DNA of 64,000 nucleotides, taken from NCBI GenBank assembly GCA_900545515.1, contig UQZA01000002.1:1-64000 (forward strand). The letters are read 5' to 3'. Below, piece by piece: positions 33,443-41,106 of this stretch. The notes below the pieces were generated by a model. The model made no database searches, had not been told where the DNA came from, and worked only from the letters and a program-made list of their open reading frames with translations. The position numbers and the translations under genes are program-made. How positions within the stretch are numbered: the stretch's first letter is position 1; each line of letters begins with the position of its first letter. This DNA is from an uncultured Eubacteriales bacterium (lineage in GTDB: Bacteria; Bacillota; Clostridia; Oscillospirales; Oscillospiraceae).

Positions 33443-34625
33443 AATCAATTTCTCCTTTCTCAATTGCCTCCCACACCGGGGAAATGGAACGCAGATAAGA
33501 AACCACCTGAGGAATCTCCTGGAGCATATAATCCACATCCTCCTGGGTGTTGGCTCCGCTGAGGGACAGGCGCAGAGAGCCATGGGCCACCTCATGAGGA
33601 AGTCCCAGGGCCAAAAGCACATGGCTGGGATCCAGAGAACCGGAGGTGCAGGCAGAGCCGGAGGAGGCTTCGATCCCCTTGGCATCCAGGAGCAGCAGGA
33701 GAGATTCACCCTCGATGCCTTGGAAGCAGACATTTACGTTGCCGGGGAGCCGGTGCTCCGTGTCGCCATTGACTATAGTGAGGGGAATTTGGCTGAGGCC
33801 TTCCAACAGCTGATCCCGAAGCTTGGACACCCGGGCGGCTGTCTCCTTCATGTTCTGGCAGGCCTCGGTGAAAGCGGCGGCCATGGCGGCGATGCCGGGA
33901 ACATTCTCCGTCCCTGCCCGCTTGCTCCGCTCCTGGGCGCCACCTTCAATGAGGTTGGTGAGCCACACGCCGGTCCGGGCATACAGAGCGCCTACGCCCT
34001 TGGGGGCGCCGAATTTGTGGCCGGACAGGGAGAGCAGGTCGATGTGCATGGCCTGGACGTCAATGGGCAGGTGTCCGGCAGCCTGCACGGCGTCGGTATG
34101 GAACAGCACGCCGTGCTTCTGGCAGACTGTGCCGATTTCCGCAATGGGCTGAATGGTGCCCACTTCGTTATTGGCAAACATAATAGAGACCAGGCAGGTA
34201 TCGGGCCGGATGGCAGCTTCCACCTGCTCCGCCGTCACCAGACCTTTGCGGCCCACGTCCAGAAGGGTCACCTGGAAGCCCTCCTTCTCCAGGCGCTTCA
34301 GGCTGTGGAGAACGGCGTGATGCTCAAAGGCGGTGGAGATGATGTGCATTTTCCCCTTCTTTTTCCCTAACATGGCGCCGGAGAGCAGAGCCTGATTGTC
34401 TGCCTCACTGCCGCCGGAGGTGAAGGTAATCTCCCGCTCCCGGGCGGCATTCAGGCATTTGGCTACATCCTGCCGGGCCTTCAAGAGTACTTCTGCGGCC
34501 TCCTGGCCGACGGTGTGCAGAGAGGAGGGGTTGCCCCAGGCCCGGTCCATGGTTTCCAGCAAAACCCGGCGGGCTGTGTCAGAAATCGGGGTGGTGGCTG
34601 CATTGTCTACATAAATGCGATTCAT
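33429..34625 (-). CDS. iscS: cysteine desulfurase IscS/NifS
   Basis: A 398-residue PLP enzyme that takes sulfur from cysteine for Fe-S clusters and tRNA thiolation (MnmA at 59.8 kb needs such sulfur). The start MNRIYVDNAATTPIS, PLP-lysine region LSLSGHKFGAPKGVG (Lys near 206) and catalytic-cysteine loop SSGSACTSGSLDPSHVL are all present. Its promoter lies directly upstream. Confidence 0.96.
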   Translation of the reverse strand: MNRIYVDNAATTPISDTARRVLLETMDRAWGNPSSLHTVGQEAAEVLLKARQDVAKCLNAAREREITFTSGGSEADNQALLSGAMLGKKKGKMHIISTAFEHHAVLHSLKRLEKEGFQVTLLDVGRKGLVTAEQVEAAIRPDTCLVSIMFANNEVGTIQPIAEIGTVCQKHGVLFHTDAVQAAGHLPIDVQAMHIDLLSLSGHKFGAPKGVGALYARTGVWLTNLIEGGAQERSKRAGTENVPGIAAMAAAFTEACQNMKETAARVSKLRDQLLEGLSQIPLTIVNGDTEHRLPGNVNVCFQGIEGESLLLLLDAKGIEASSGSACTSGSLDPSHVLLALGLPHEVAHGSLRLSLSGANTQEDVDYMLQEIPQVVSYLRSISPVWEAIEKGEIDYAVQ

Positions 34626-34637
34626 ATGATCACCCTT

Positions 34638-34666
34638 TGTATAGTATAAATTGAGATTTATGTCAA
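34638..34666 (-). promoter_or_regulatory. iscS promoter
   Basis: On the minus strand TTGACA (34661-34666) and TATACA (34638-34643) with 17-nt spacing, 13 nt before the iscS start codon, so the leader is very short or the real -10 is slightly shifted. Confidence 0.65.
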
Positions 34667-34694
34667 AATCGGAAGAATCCCGATTGGATCTCCG

Positions 34695-35624
34695 TCAATC
34701 CGGAAACAGGGCGGTGGACAGGTACCGTTCCCCTCCGTCGGGGAGGATCACCGCCAGAGTTTTCCCCTGGCTTTCCGGACGGGCTGCCACCCGGGCCGCC
34801 GCCGCCACAGCTGCGCCGGAGGAGATACCCACCAGGAGGCCCTCCAGGCGGGCCAGATCCCGGACTGCTGTATAGGCCTCCTCCTCCGTCACCGGTACCA
34901 CCTCGTCATACAGGCGGGTGTCCAGGACGCGGGGAATGAAATTGGCGCCGATACCCTGAATGCCGTGAGGGCCGGGTGCTCCGCCCTCCAGGAGGGGAGA
35001 GGCAGCAGGTTCCACAGCGACCAGTTTAATTTTATAATTTTGCTGCTTCAGATACCGGCCCGCGCCAGTGATGGTGCCGCCGGTGCCCACACCGCCCACC
35101 AAAATGTCCAGCCGTCCGCCTGTATCTGCCCAAAGCTCCGGGCCGGTGGTGCGAAAATGGGCTCTGGGATTGCAGGGATTTTCAAACTGACCGGCGATCC
35201 AAGCGCCGGGGATTTCCTTTTGCAGTTGACGGGCCTTCTCCACCGCCCCGGCCATTCCCGCGGAACCCGGTGTAAGAACCAGCTCTGCGCCGTATGCCCG
35301 GATCAGCTTCCGGCGCTCCGGGCTCATGGTCTCTGGCATGATGATGATGACCCGATAGCCTCTGGCTGCGCCGAAGGCGGCAAGGCCGATGCCGGTGTTG
35401 CCGGAGGTGGGCTCCAGGATGGTGCCGCCGGGGGAGAGCAATCCGTCTTCTTCTGCCTGGCGGAGCATCTCCAGGGCTACCCGGTCCTTTACGCTACCGC
35501 CTGGATTCCGGCTCTCCAGCTTTCCTAGAATCTGCGCCCGCAAGCCGCGGTTGGCGGTAAACCGGCCCAGCCGCACCAGGGGCGTCCGGCCCACCAGTCC
35601 TTCTACCGATTGATAAATTGCCAT
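34695..35624 (-). CDS. cysK: cysteine synthase A (O-acetylserine sulfhydrylase)
   Basis: A 309-residue PLP enzyme that makes cysteine from O-acetylserine and sulfide. PLP lysine is in NPGGSVKDRVAL near residue 45, the substrate loop is EPTSGNTGIGLAAFGAA, and the phosphate-binding loop is VGGVGTGGTITGAGRYL. C-terminal GISSGAAVAAA matches. It lies between the Rrf2 regulator and iscS, and its promoter overlaps a palindromic operator. Confidence 0.95.
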   Translation of the reverse strand: MAIYQSVEGLVGRTPLVRLGRFTANRGLRAQILGKLESRNPGGSVKDRVALEMLRQAEEDGLLSPGGTILEPTSGNTGIGLAAFGAARGYRVIIIMPETMSPERRKLIRAYGAELVLTPGSAGMAGAVEKARQLQKEIPGAWIAGQFENPCNPRAHFRTTGPELWADTGGRLDILVGGVGTGGTITGAGRYLKQQNYKIKLVAVEPAASPLLEGGAPGPHGIQGIGANFIPRVLDTRLYDEVVPVTEEEAYTAVRDLARLEGLLVGISSGAAVAAAARVAARPESQGKTLAVILPDGGERYLSTALFPD

Positions 35625-35664
35625 GGTCTTTCCTCCTCAAGGGTCCCTCATCGCTTCTGAGGGC

Positions 35665-35701
35665 ATTCTAGCACACAATTCCTACCAAGTCAATAGGAAT
35701 T
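35665..35701 (-). promoter_or_regulatory. cysK promoter with Rrf2-type operator
   Basis: On the minus strand TTGACT (35688-35693) and TAGAAT (35665-35670) with 17-nt spacing. A perfect inverted repeat AATTCCTA-N9-TAGGAATT (35677-35701) covers the -35. The same half-sites recur at the rrf2 promoter, so binding there would block cysK transcription. Confidence 0.8.
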
Positions 35702-35779
35702 ATAGGACTTCCCGATGTAGCAGCCCCTACTCAGTTCCCTGGAAATGGCGGAGAGGGGTAACCTGGTTTTGCCAGGCCT

Positions 35780-36256
35780 CTATTCGCCGCACTTGCAAAC
35801 CGTTGTTTCCACTTGACCGGTCTTTGGCTGGGGGCAGGGCAAATCTTGAGGCAGCCGTCCCTGGAGCAGGTCTGCCAAAGACACCCGGCGCAGGTAGCTG
35901 TCGATCAGCTGATCCAGCTGCCGCCACATGGGATAGGTGATGCAGCGCTCCGATTTTTCACAGGCGCCGCCAGGCTCCAGACAGTACACCGGTGCCATAC
36001 TACCCTCTGTAAGTTGCAGAATTTCTCCCACAGAGCAAGACTCCGGCGGACGGGTCAGGCGGTAACCGCCGCCCTTGCCCCGCAGACTCCGGACCAGACC
36101 GGCCCGGTTCAGCATGGCAACAATGCTCTCCAGGTATTTCATAGATATGTTCTGCCGCTGCGCTACCTCTCGAAGAGAGATGTATGCCTCCGGGTCCTGC
36201 TGGGCCAGATCCAGGCAGACGATTAGGGCATAGCGGCCCTTCGTGGATACCATCAT
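35780..36256 (-). CDS. Rrf2-family transcriptional regulator (IscR/CymR-like)
   Basis: A 158-residue regulator. The N-terminal winged helix reads VSTKGRYALIVCLDLA then ISLREVAQRQNISMKYLESIVAMLNRAGLV, followed by RGKGGGYRLTR as the wing. Three cysteines in YCLEPGGACEKSERC at about residues 92-106 match the Fe-S ligands of IscR; two more (CKC) end the protein. Beside cysK and iscS-iscU it probably senses cysteine or Fe-S status. The ATG at 36256 is chosen because GAGGTG lies 8 nt upstream; a GTG at 36265 is possible. Confidence 0.92.
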   Translation of the reverse strand: MMVSTKGRYALIVCLDLAQQDPEAYISLREVAQRQNISMKYLESIVAMLNRAGLVRSLRGKGGGYRLTRPPESCSVGEILQLTEGSMAPVYCLEPGGACEKSERCITYPMWRQLDQLIDSYLRRVSLADLLQGRLPQDLPCPQPKTGQVETTVCKCGE

Positions 36257-36275
36257 TGTTCTCACCTCTTCCCAT

Positions 36276-36304
36276 ATAATACGATAGGATTACTAGGAAT
36301 TCAA
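36276..36304 (-). promoter_or_regulatory. promoter of the Rrf2 regulator with operator half-sites
   Basis: On the minus strand TTGAAT (36299-36304) and TATTAT (36276-36281) with 17-nt spacing. Within it lie TAGGAATT and TAGGATT-like half-sites in tandem (36285-36301), matching the cysK operator and implying autoregulation. Confidence 0.7.
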
Positions 36305-36311
36305 GACCGGC

Positions 36312-36341
36312 TTGCACTTAATATGCCCGCCGTGGTATACT
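36312..36341 (+). promoter_or_regulatory. promoter of the AraC-family gene
   Basis: TTGCAC at 36312-36317 and TATACT at 36336-36341, 18 nt apart, divergent from the Rrf2 promoter. Confidence 0.65.
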
Positions 36342-36371
36342 ATATGCACACTGAGCAGGGGAGGAATGGAA

Positions 36372-37244
36372 ATGGATCAGGAAAATGCCTCGCGCCGGGG
36401 TTATCTCGAAGAGGATTTCCGGCTATTTCATCTGAAGGACGCCGTCATGGGACCGGTGGATTGGCATTACCACAGCTTTCACAAAATCCTGGTACTGCTT
36501 GCCGGGCGCGCCTCCTATGCCATTGAGGGCCAGAGCTATGCCCTGGAGCCGGGAGATGTGGTTTTGGTGCCCCGGGGCTCCATTCACCGGCCGGAGATTG
36601 CCCCCGGACAGGCCTATGAGCGGTACATTTTATACATTGCCCCGGAGTTTCTCCAGAAGGCCTCTACGGCGGAGACAGACTTGGGCAGTTGTTTCCGTCT
36701 GGCGGCGGAGAAATACAGCTATGTGCTCCGCCCAGACCGGGAGGTCCGGATTGTCCGGCTGCTGGAGACTCTGCGGGACTCCCAGGCGGCCCCAGGCTAC
36801 GGCCAGGAGCTGCTGGACAAGGCCCTGGTGACCCAATTTCTGATTGCCGTCACCCGGGATCTGGAGGCGCGTCAGCTGCAATATGTGGCCTCCGCCTCCT
36901 GTGACGAAAAGATCGTCTCCATTCTCAAGTATCTGAATCTGCACCTGTCTGAGCGCCAGTCTATTGACAGCCTGTCCCGGCAGTTTTATATCAGCAAATA
37001 CTACATGATGCGCCGGTTTAAGGCAGAAACCGGCTACACCATTCACGGGTATCTCACAGAGAAGCGGCTGCTCCTGGCTCGGGAGAGAATCAGGGCAGGG
37101 GAGGCCTTGGGCCAGGTCAGCGAGGCCTGCGGCTTCCAGGATTACTCCACCTTCTCCCGGGCCTACAAAAAGAGGTTTGGAGCCAGCCCCAACGCTCCGA
37201 TCCCCGAGGCCCGGAGCCTGGTGCCTGCAGAACCCCTGGATTGA
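36372..37244 (+). CDS. AraC-family transcriptional regulator with cupin domain
   Basis: A 290-residue regulator. The N-terminal cupin sensor includes WHYHSFHKILVLLAG and YALEPGDVVLVPRGSIHRPE, a small-molecule pocket. The C-terminal AraC DNA-binding domain has two helix-turn-helices (SIDSLSRQFYISKYYMMRRF and ALGQVSEACGFQDYSTFSRAYKKRFG). GGGGAGG lies 7 nt before the ATG at 36372; the ATG 6 nt earlier is too close. The inducer is unknown. It is coupled to the TraX-like gene that follows. Confidence 0.92.
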   Translation: MDQENASRRGYLEEDFRLFHLKDAVMGPVDWHYHSFHKILVLLAGRASYAIEGQSYALEPGDVVLVPRGSIHRPEIAPGQAYERYILYIAPEFLQKASTAETDLGSCFRLAAEKYSYVLRPDREVRIVRLLETLRDSQAAPGYGQELLDKALVTQFLIAVTRDLEARQLQYVASASCDEKIVSILKYLNLHLSERQSIDSLSRQFYISKYYMMRRFKAETGYTIHGYLTEKRLLLARERIRAGEALGQVSEACGFQDYSTFSRAYKKRFGASPNAPIPEARSLVPAEPLD

Positions 37245-37249
37245 GCCTT

Positions 37250-37954
37250 ATGGAGAGAAGAATGAGATCCGGCCCCTCCCGGGAGACTCTTCGCTGTGTC
37301 GCCGCCGGCACCATGTTCATCGACCATATAGGGGTAGCACTCTTTCCCGGTGTGCTGTGGCTTCGGTGCGTGGGGCGGCTGGCCTTTCCCATATTTGCCT
37401 TTTTCCTGGCAGAGGGGTTTCGCCTGACCCACAGCCGGAAGCGGTATCTCCAGCGCCTGGTTCTCTTTGCCCTCTTGGCTGAGCTTCCCTTTGACCGGAT
37501 GACTGGCAAGCAATGGGTGGACTGGTCCGGACAAAATGTCCTTTGGACCCTGGCCCTGGGGTTGTGCGCCATGGCCTGTGTCCAGCGGGCGCCCCGGGAG
37601 CCGGGGTTGCCCTCATTGGCCTGGCTTTCTGCCGCAGCGGGATGCTGCCTGCTGGGAGAGCTGCTGAACACCGATTATGGAGCCTTCGGGGTGCTCCTGT
37701 GCCTGCTATTTTACTGCACCCACGGCCTGCGGAGGAGGTTCTGGATTTGCGGGGGGATGTTCCTGTGGATGTGCTACGCATTCCAGTTTGTCTTCCTTCC
37801 GGGAATTCCGGTACCTTTGGAGGCCCTGGGGATTTTGTCCTTCCCTCTGCTGGCGGTCTACCGGGGCCGCCGGAGCTCCCGGCGGCCCCTGGGTCGGTAT
37901 GGGTTTTATTGGTTTTACCCTTTGCACATGCTGCTTTTAGCCCTCTTCAGTTAG
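37250..37954 (+). CDS. TraX-family integral membrane protein
   Basis: A 234-residue membrane protein with about seven helices. The opening CVAAGTMFIDHIGVALFP and GRLAFPIFAFFLAEGFRLT are the TraX signature; TraX of F plasmid acetylates pilin, and chromosomal members are acyltransferase-like but uncharacterised. C-terminal GRYGFYWFYPLHMLLLALF also fits. The start is uncertain: TTG 37241 overlaps the AraC stop, ATG 37250 and 37259 are alternatives. The 240 nt to the next gene hold no recognisable feature. Confidence 0.85.
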   Translation: MERRMRSGPSRETLRCVAAGTMFIDHIGVALFPGVLWLRCVGRLAFPIFAFFLAEGFRLTHSRKRYLQRLVLFALLAELPFDRMTGKQWVDWSGQNVLWTLALGLCAMACVQRAPREPGLPSLAWLSAAAGCCLLGELLNTDYGAFGVLLCLLFYCTHGLRRRFWICGGMFLWMCYAFQFVFLPGIPVPLEALGILSFPLLAVYRGRRSSRRPLGRYGFYWFYPLHMLLLALFS

Positions 37955-38193
37955 GCAGAGAGCATGTCACTGACTGCAATGGCGCCCAAAAGGGAAAGCG
38001 GCAGACATATCCCGGCGGCAACTGCCCAAGGCCTGTATGTTCCCTGCTTCTGCCTGGTCCGGATGGCCTTCAGAAGGGAAAAATGAACCCGATGGGCCAC
38101 AAGGGGAAAAAGGGGACCCTGATATAAGCAAGGACCTCTGATAAAACGTGCACGTTGCCATTGCCCCTTTCTGAAATGCCAACAGGTGCCAAA

Positions 38194-40800
38194 TTATCCT
38201 TCCGACTCCCGGAAGAGGAAGGTGGCGACCTGCCCCCGGGTGCAGCTTCGATTGGGCATAAAATGGGTGGCATCAATCCCCAGGGTAATTCCCCTGGCAG
38301 CGGCCCACAACACGGCGTCATAGTAGAATCGGTCCTGCGTCACATCCACGAATGGATTTCTGCCGGATACAGCGGGGCAGCCTCCGGCGCGCCACAGGAA
38401 GGTTACCAGCTGCCCCCGGGTTACGACTCCCTCGGGGTTGAAGTGGGTGGCGTCCACGCCGGCGGTGATGCCTTGTTCTGCTGCCCACAACACCGCATCA
38501 TAGTAATACCGCTTGGGGGTCACATCCAGGAAGGGGCACTGGGCCGATTCCGGGGCTGGGCATCCCTTGGCACGCCACAGGAAGGTCACTACCTGCCCCC
38601 GGGTGCAGGTTTGCTCCGGCATAAAGTGGGTACGGTCTATGCCGGAAGCAACCCCGGCATAGACAGCCCACAGGACCGGCGTATAGTAGTACCGTCCTTC
38701 TTCAACGTCCACAAAAGGGTTTGGCCAGGGACCAATGGATTCGGTCCGGTTTTCGTTGCACCGGGTGCAGACATAGGTCTTTACACCGGGTTTGGCCGGT
38801 GTGGGCGGTGTGGTCACCCTGCCTTTGTCCCAGCTGTGGCCTCTGGGGTTTACATAACAGTCCACATAGGAGTTTCCGCAGACAGAGCAGGTGTGGGTGG
38901 TGTAGCCCTCCTCGGTACAGGTGGGGGGTGTGACCAGTTCCCCATATTGGTGAGGTAAAGGAGAAATGGCTTGGGTTTCTCGGATGCCGCACCGGGTGCA
39001 TGTATAGACGGTGGTGCCGGGACTGGTACAGGTGGGCTCCTGAGCCACGATGCCCTGATCGTAGGCATGCCCCAGAGGTGCTATGGTCTCCGGCTGACTG
39101 TGGCCGCAGCGGATACAGGCGCGCTCCTGCAATCCTGGATCTGTGCAGGTGGGTTCTTGCTTGCAGACTGCCGGTCCCAGGCTGTGGCCCAGGGCCGGGG
39201 TGTAGGTATCCCGATAGGAATGGCCGCAGAGGGTACAGGTGTAGGTGGTGTATCCCTCTTCTGTACAGCTTGGGGGCGTCACGTCAGCTTTGTAATCATG
39301 GGTGTGAGGGGCTGGGGTCCACTGAGCGTAGAGGGTATGGTCCCTGCCGATTGTCACCTGGGTATCCTCCGTCACCCGGAGCTTCGTCCCGCCTTGGTCC
39401 AGGTACCAGCCTGCAAAGGCGTAGTCCAGGCGAACCGGATCCGGCAGGGGACCATAGGATGCGCCATACGTGACGGACACCATGGAAGGGCTGACTGTGC
39501 CGCCGTTTGGGTCCAGAGTTACGGAAACGGACCCGTTCAGGCACTCCAGTCCACCGGTTTTGGGGTCCAGCCGGTAAAACACCGGCCCGCTTTTGGCGGT
39601 GCAGTACCACCAGACAGAGCCCTCCAATATTACCGGCTGACAATCGGACAATCTGCCGCTGCCATGGTAGATATTCCCCACCAGTTTTCCGGAACCATCC
39701 AGGAAGCCGAACTGCAGCTCCTCCTGGGCCTCCCAGAGCAGAAGCAGCCGGTCCTCCCCCAGTTTGACCAGATAGGGATTGGAGGCGCCTGCGGGCTGGC
39801 TGTCTTCAAAGGACGTTATCCAACGGAGTTCTGTGGCGGACTGGGTGAAATTTTGCGCCGGGGTGCTGGTGACAAAGATGTTCCGGACGCCACCGAAGGC
39901 GCTTTCCTCGTTCTGCGCCACGGAGCAGCCTGCAACCAGGTAGGCCGAGGAGGTTGCCGCCAACCCGCCCAGGCTAAGGCCCGTACGATTGTCTCCGGTT
40001 TCTCCGGAAATGGGGAGGACTTCCACCATATCCGCATAGCCGGAGAAGGTCTCCTCCCCGCCTGGCCGGGCGCAACGGGACAGCGCCACTGCCCGGGGAT
40101 AGGCGTCTCCGTGGTCTGCTGCCAGGAGGGTGGTGCCCCGCAGTGCCAGAAACTGGTTGAAGGAGTGACTCACATATCCAAAGCCGAAACGGCTGACAGC
40201 GGTGTGCCGGTCCGTCACCTCCATGGTGGAAATCTGCACACAAAAGGTGAGGTTGGCCTGGTGGTTCAGTCCGTCGCTTGGATTCTGATACATTTTGTGA
40301 CTGGTACGGATGTACAGCATATCTCCACACTGTACCATACAGAGACTCCCGGCGTGAAAGGGCGTTACCGTATTGGCCCCTGTCAGACGGGCGTCATCCA
40401 GCCGCCTCCAGTCCTTGGTATAACGGACCACCCGGATGACTTCCCTGCCATCGTCTTCCTCCGGGTTTTCCTGGCCAAAGACGAAGAAATTGTACTGGTC
40501 TCCAGAGTAAAAGCCGCCAAACAGAGGCAACTCTACCGCCAGGTCCTGCTGGGACAGAATTTGCCCCGTCTCGTTGTAGGATTCTACGGTGATCCGGTCC
40601 CCAGTGTATTCCACCCGCGTCATGAAGCTGCCATTGCCTGCCATCAGGTAGGAACGTACTGGCCGGGCGGTGTTTCCCTCATAGTTGTGATCTCCTGCGT
40701 TATCCGTCACCACCGGCGCAGGGCTGGAAGCTCCGGCGTGGCCAGAGGTGAGGCCACACAGCACAGCTGCGAGGATGAAAAAAGCAAAAAAACGTCTCAT
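38194..40800 (-). CDS. secreted S-layer-homology protein with cysteine-rich tandem repeats
   Basis: An 868-residue surface protein. A signal peptide (MRRFFAFFILAAVLCGLTSGHAGA) is followed by about 400 residues that look like a beta-propeller. Next is one Listeria-Bacteroides repeat (GGTVSPSM to HTLYAQW), then five ~40-residue repeats each with C-x(8-12)-C-x2-C and a trailing G-H. Three SLH domains end the protein (PFVDVEEGRYYYTPVLWA; PFLDVTPKRYYYDAVLWA; PFVDVTQDRFYYDAVLWA), anchoring it to cell-wall polymer. GAGGG lies 10 nt before the ATG at 40800. The CxxC spacing suggests zinc-ribbon-like modules; the role is unknown. Confidence 0.88.
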   Translation of the reverse strand: MRRFFAFFILAAVLCGLTSGHAGASSPAPVVTDNAGDHNYEGNTARPVRSYLMAGNGSFMTRVEYTGDRITVESYNETGQILSQQDLAVELPLFGGFYSGDQYNFFVFGQENPEEDDGREVIRVVRYTKDWRRLDDARLTGANTVTPFHAGSLCMVQCGDMLYIRTSHKMYQNPSDGLNHQANLTFCVQISTMEVTDRHTAVSRFGFGYVSHSFNQFLALRGTTLLAADHGDAYPRAVALSRCARPGGEETFSGYADMVEVLPISGETGDNRTGLSLGGLAATSSAYLVAGCSVAQNEESAFGGVRNIFVTSTPAQNFTQSATELRWITSFEDSQPAGASNPYLVKLGEDRLLLLWEAQEELQFGFLDGSGKLVGNIYHGSGRLSDCQPVILEGSVWWYCTAKSGPVFYRLDPKTGGLECLNGSVSVTLDPNGGTVSPSMVSVTYGASYGPLPDPVRLDYAFAGWYLDQGGTKLRVTEDTQVTIGRDHTLYAQWTPAPHTHDYKADVTPPSCTEEGYTTYTCTLCGHSYRDTYTPALGHSLGPAVCKQEPTCTDPGLQERACIRCGHSQPETIAPLGHAYDQGIVAQEPTCTSPGTTVYTCTRCGIRETQAISPLPHQYGELVTPPTCTEEGYTTHTCSVCGNSYVDCYVNPRGHSWDKGRVTTPPTPAKPGVKTYVCTRCNENRTESIGPWPNPFVDVEEGRYYYTPVLWAVYAGVASGIDRTHFMPEQTCTRGQVVTFLWRAKGCPAPESAQCPFLDVTPKRYYYDAVLWAAEQGITAGVDATHFNPEGVVTRGQLVTFLWRAGGCPAVSGRNPFVDVTQDRFYYDAVLWAAARGITLGIDATHFMPNRSCTRGQVATFLFRESEG

Positions 40801-40839
40801 AATCGTCTGCCCTCTTTCCATACTTTGGTCTTTTCTGCC

Positions 40840-40868
40840 ATTATACCGTTATATGAGACATTTTTCAA
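40840..40868 (-). promoter_or_regulatory. promoter of the large SLH protein
   Basis: On the minus strand TTGAAA (40863-40868) and TATAAT (40840-40845) with 17-nt spacing, 39 nt before the ATG. Confidence 0.88.
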
Positions 40869-40915
40869 GAAGCTCTAAAACAAAAACCAGGACGGCAGCA
40901 TTTCCTGTTTCCGTA

Positions 40916-40968
40916 CTGGCGCGGGAGCGCTCTTGCCTCCGGGGGAAGGCAGGGCGCTTCCGTGCCAG
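40916..40968. repeat. GC-rich intergenic hairpin
   Basis: CTGGC, CGG-AGCGC and TGCC arms pair with GGCA, GCGCT-CCG and GCCAG. The first 16 nt from 40915 (ACTGGCGCGGGAGCGC) recur at 53336, so this is a dispersed element. Confidence 0.65.
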
Positions 40969-41033
40969 TGATGGGTGCACTTGGACCCGAAAAGGGGATA
41001 TGCTGCTGCCCTGAAACAAAAACAGGGGGTGGG

Positions 41034-41080
41034 CCTGCTACAAAAGAGGGCAAGTCAAAGTGATTGCCTTTTATAGCAGG
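41034..41080 (-). terminator. terminator of the CHAP/SLH gene
   Basis: CCTGCTA-AAAAG-GGCAA pairs with TTGCC-TTTTA-TAGCAGG about 27 nt after the stop. There is no clean T-run on the minus strand. Confidence 0.6.
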
Positions 41081-41106
41081 TGCAACTCAGGCTGATTTGG
41101 ACCATG

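Noticed and set aside
37955..38193. Small gene between traX-like and the SLH gene (71-residue minus-strand frame)
   Set aside because: No ribosome site, low-complexity composition, no family resemblance.
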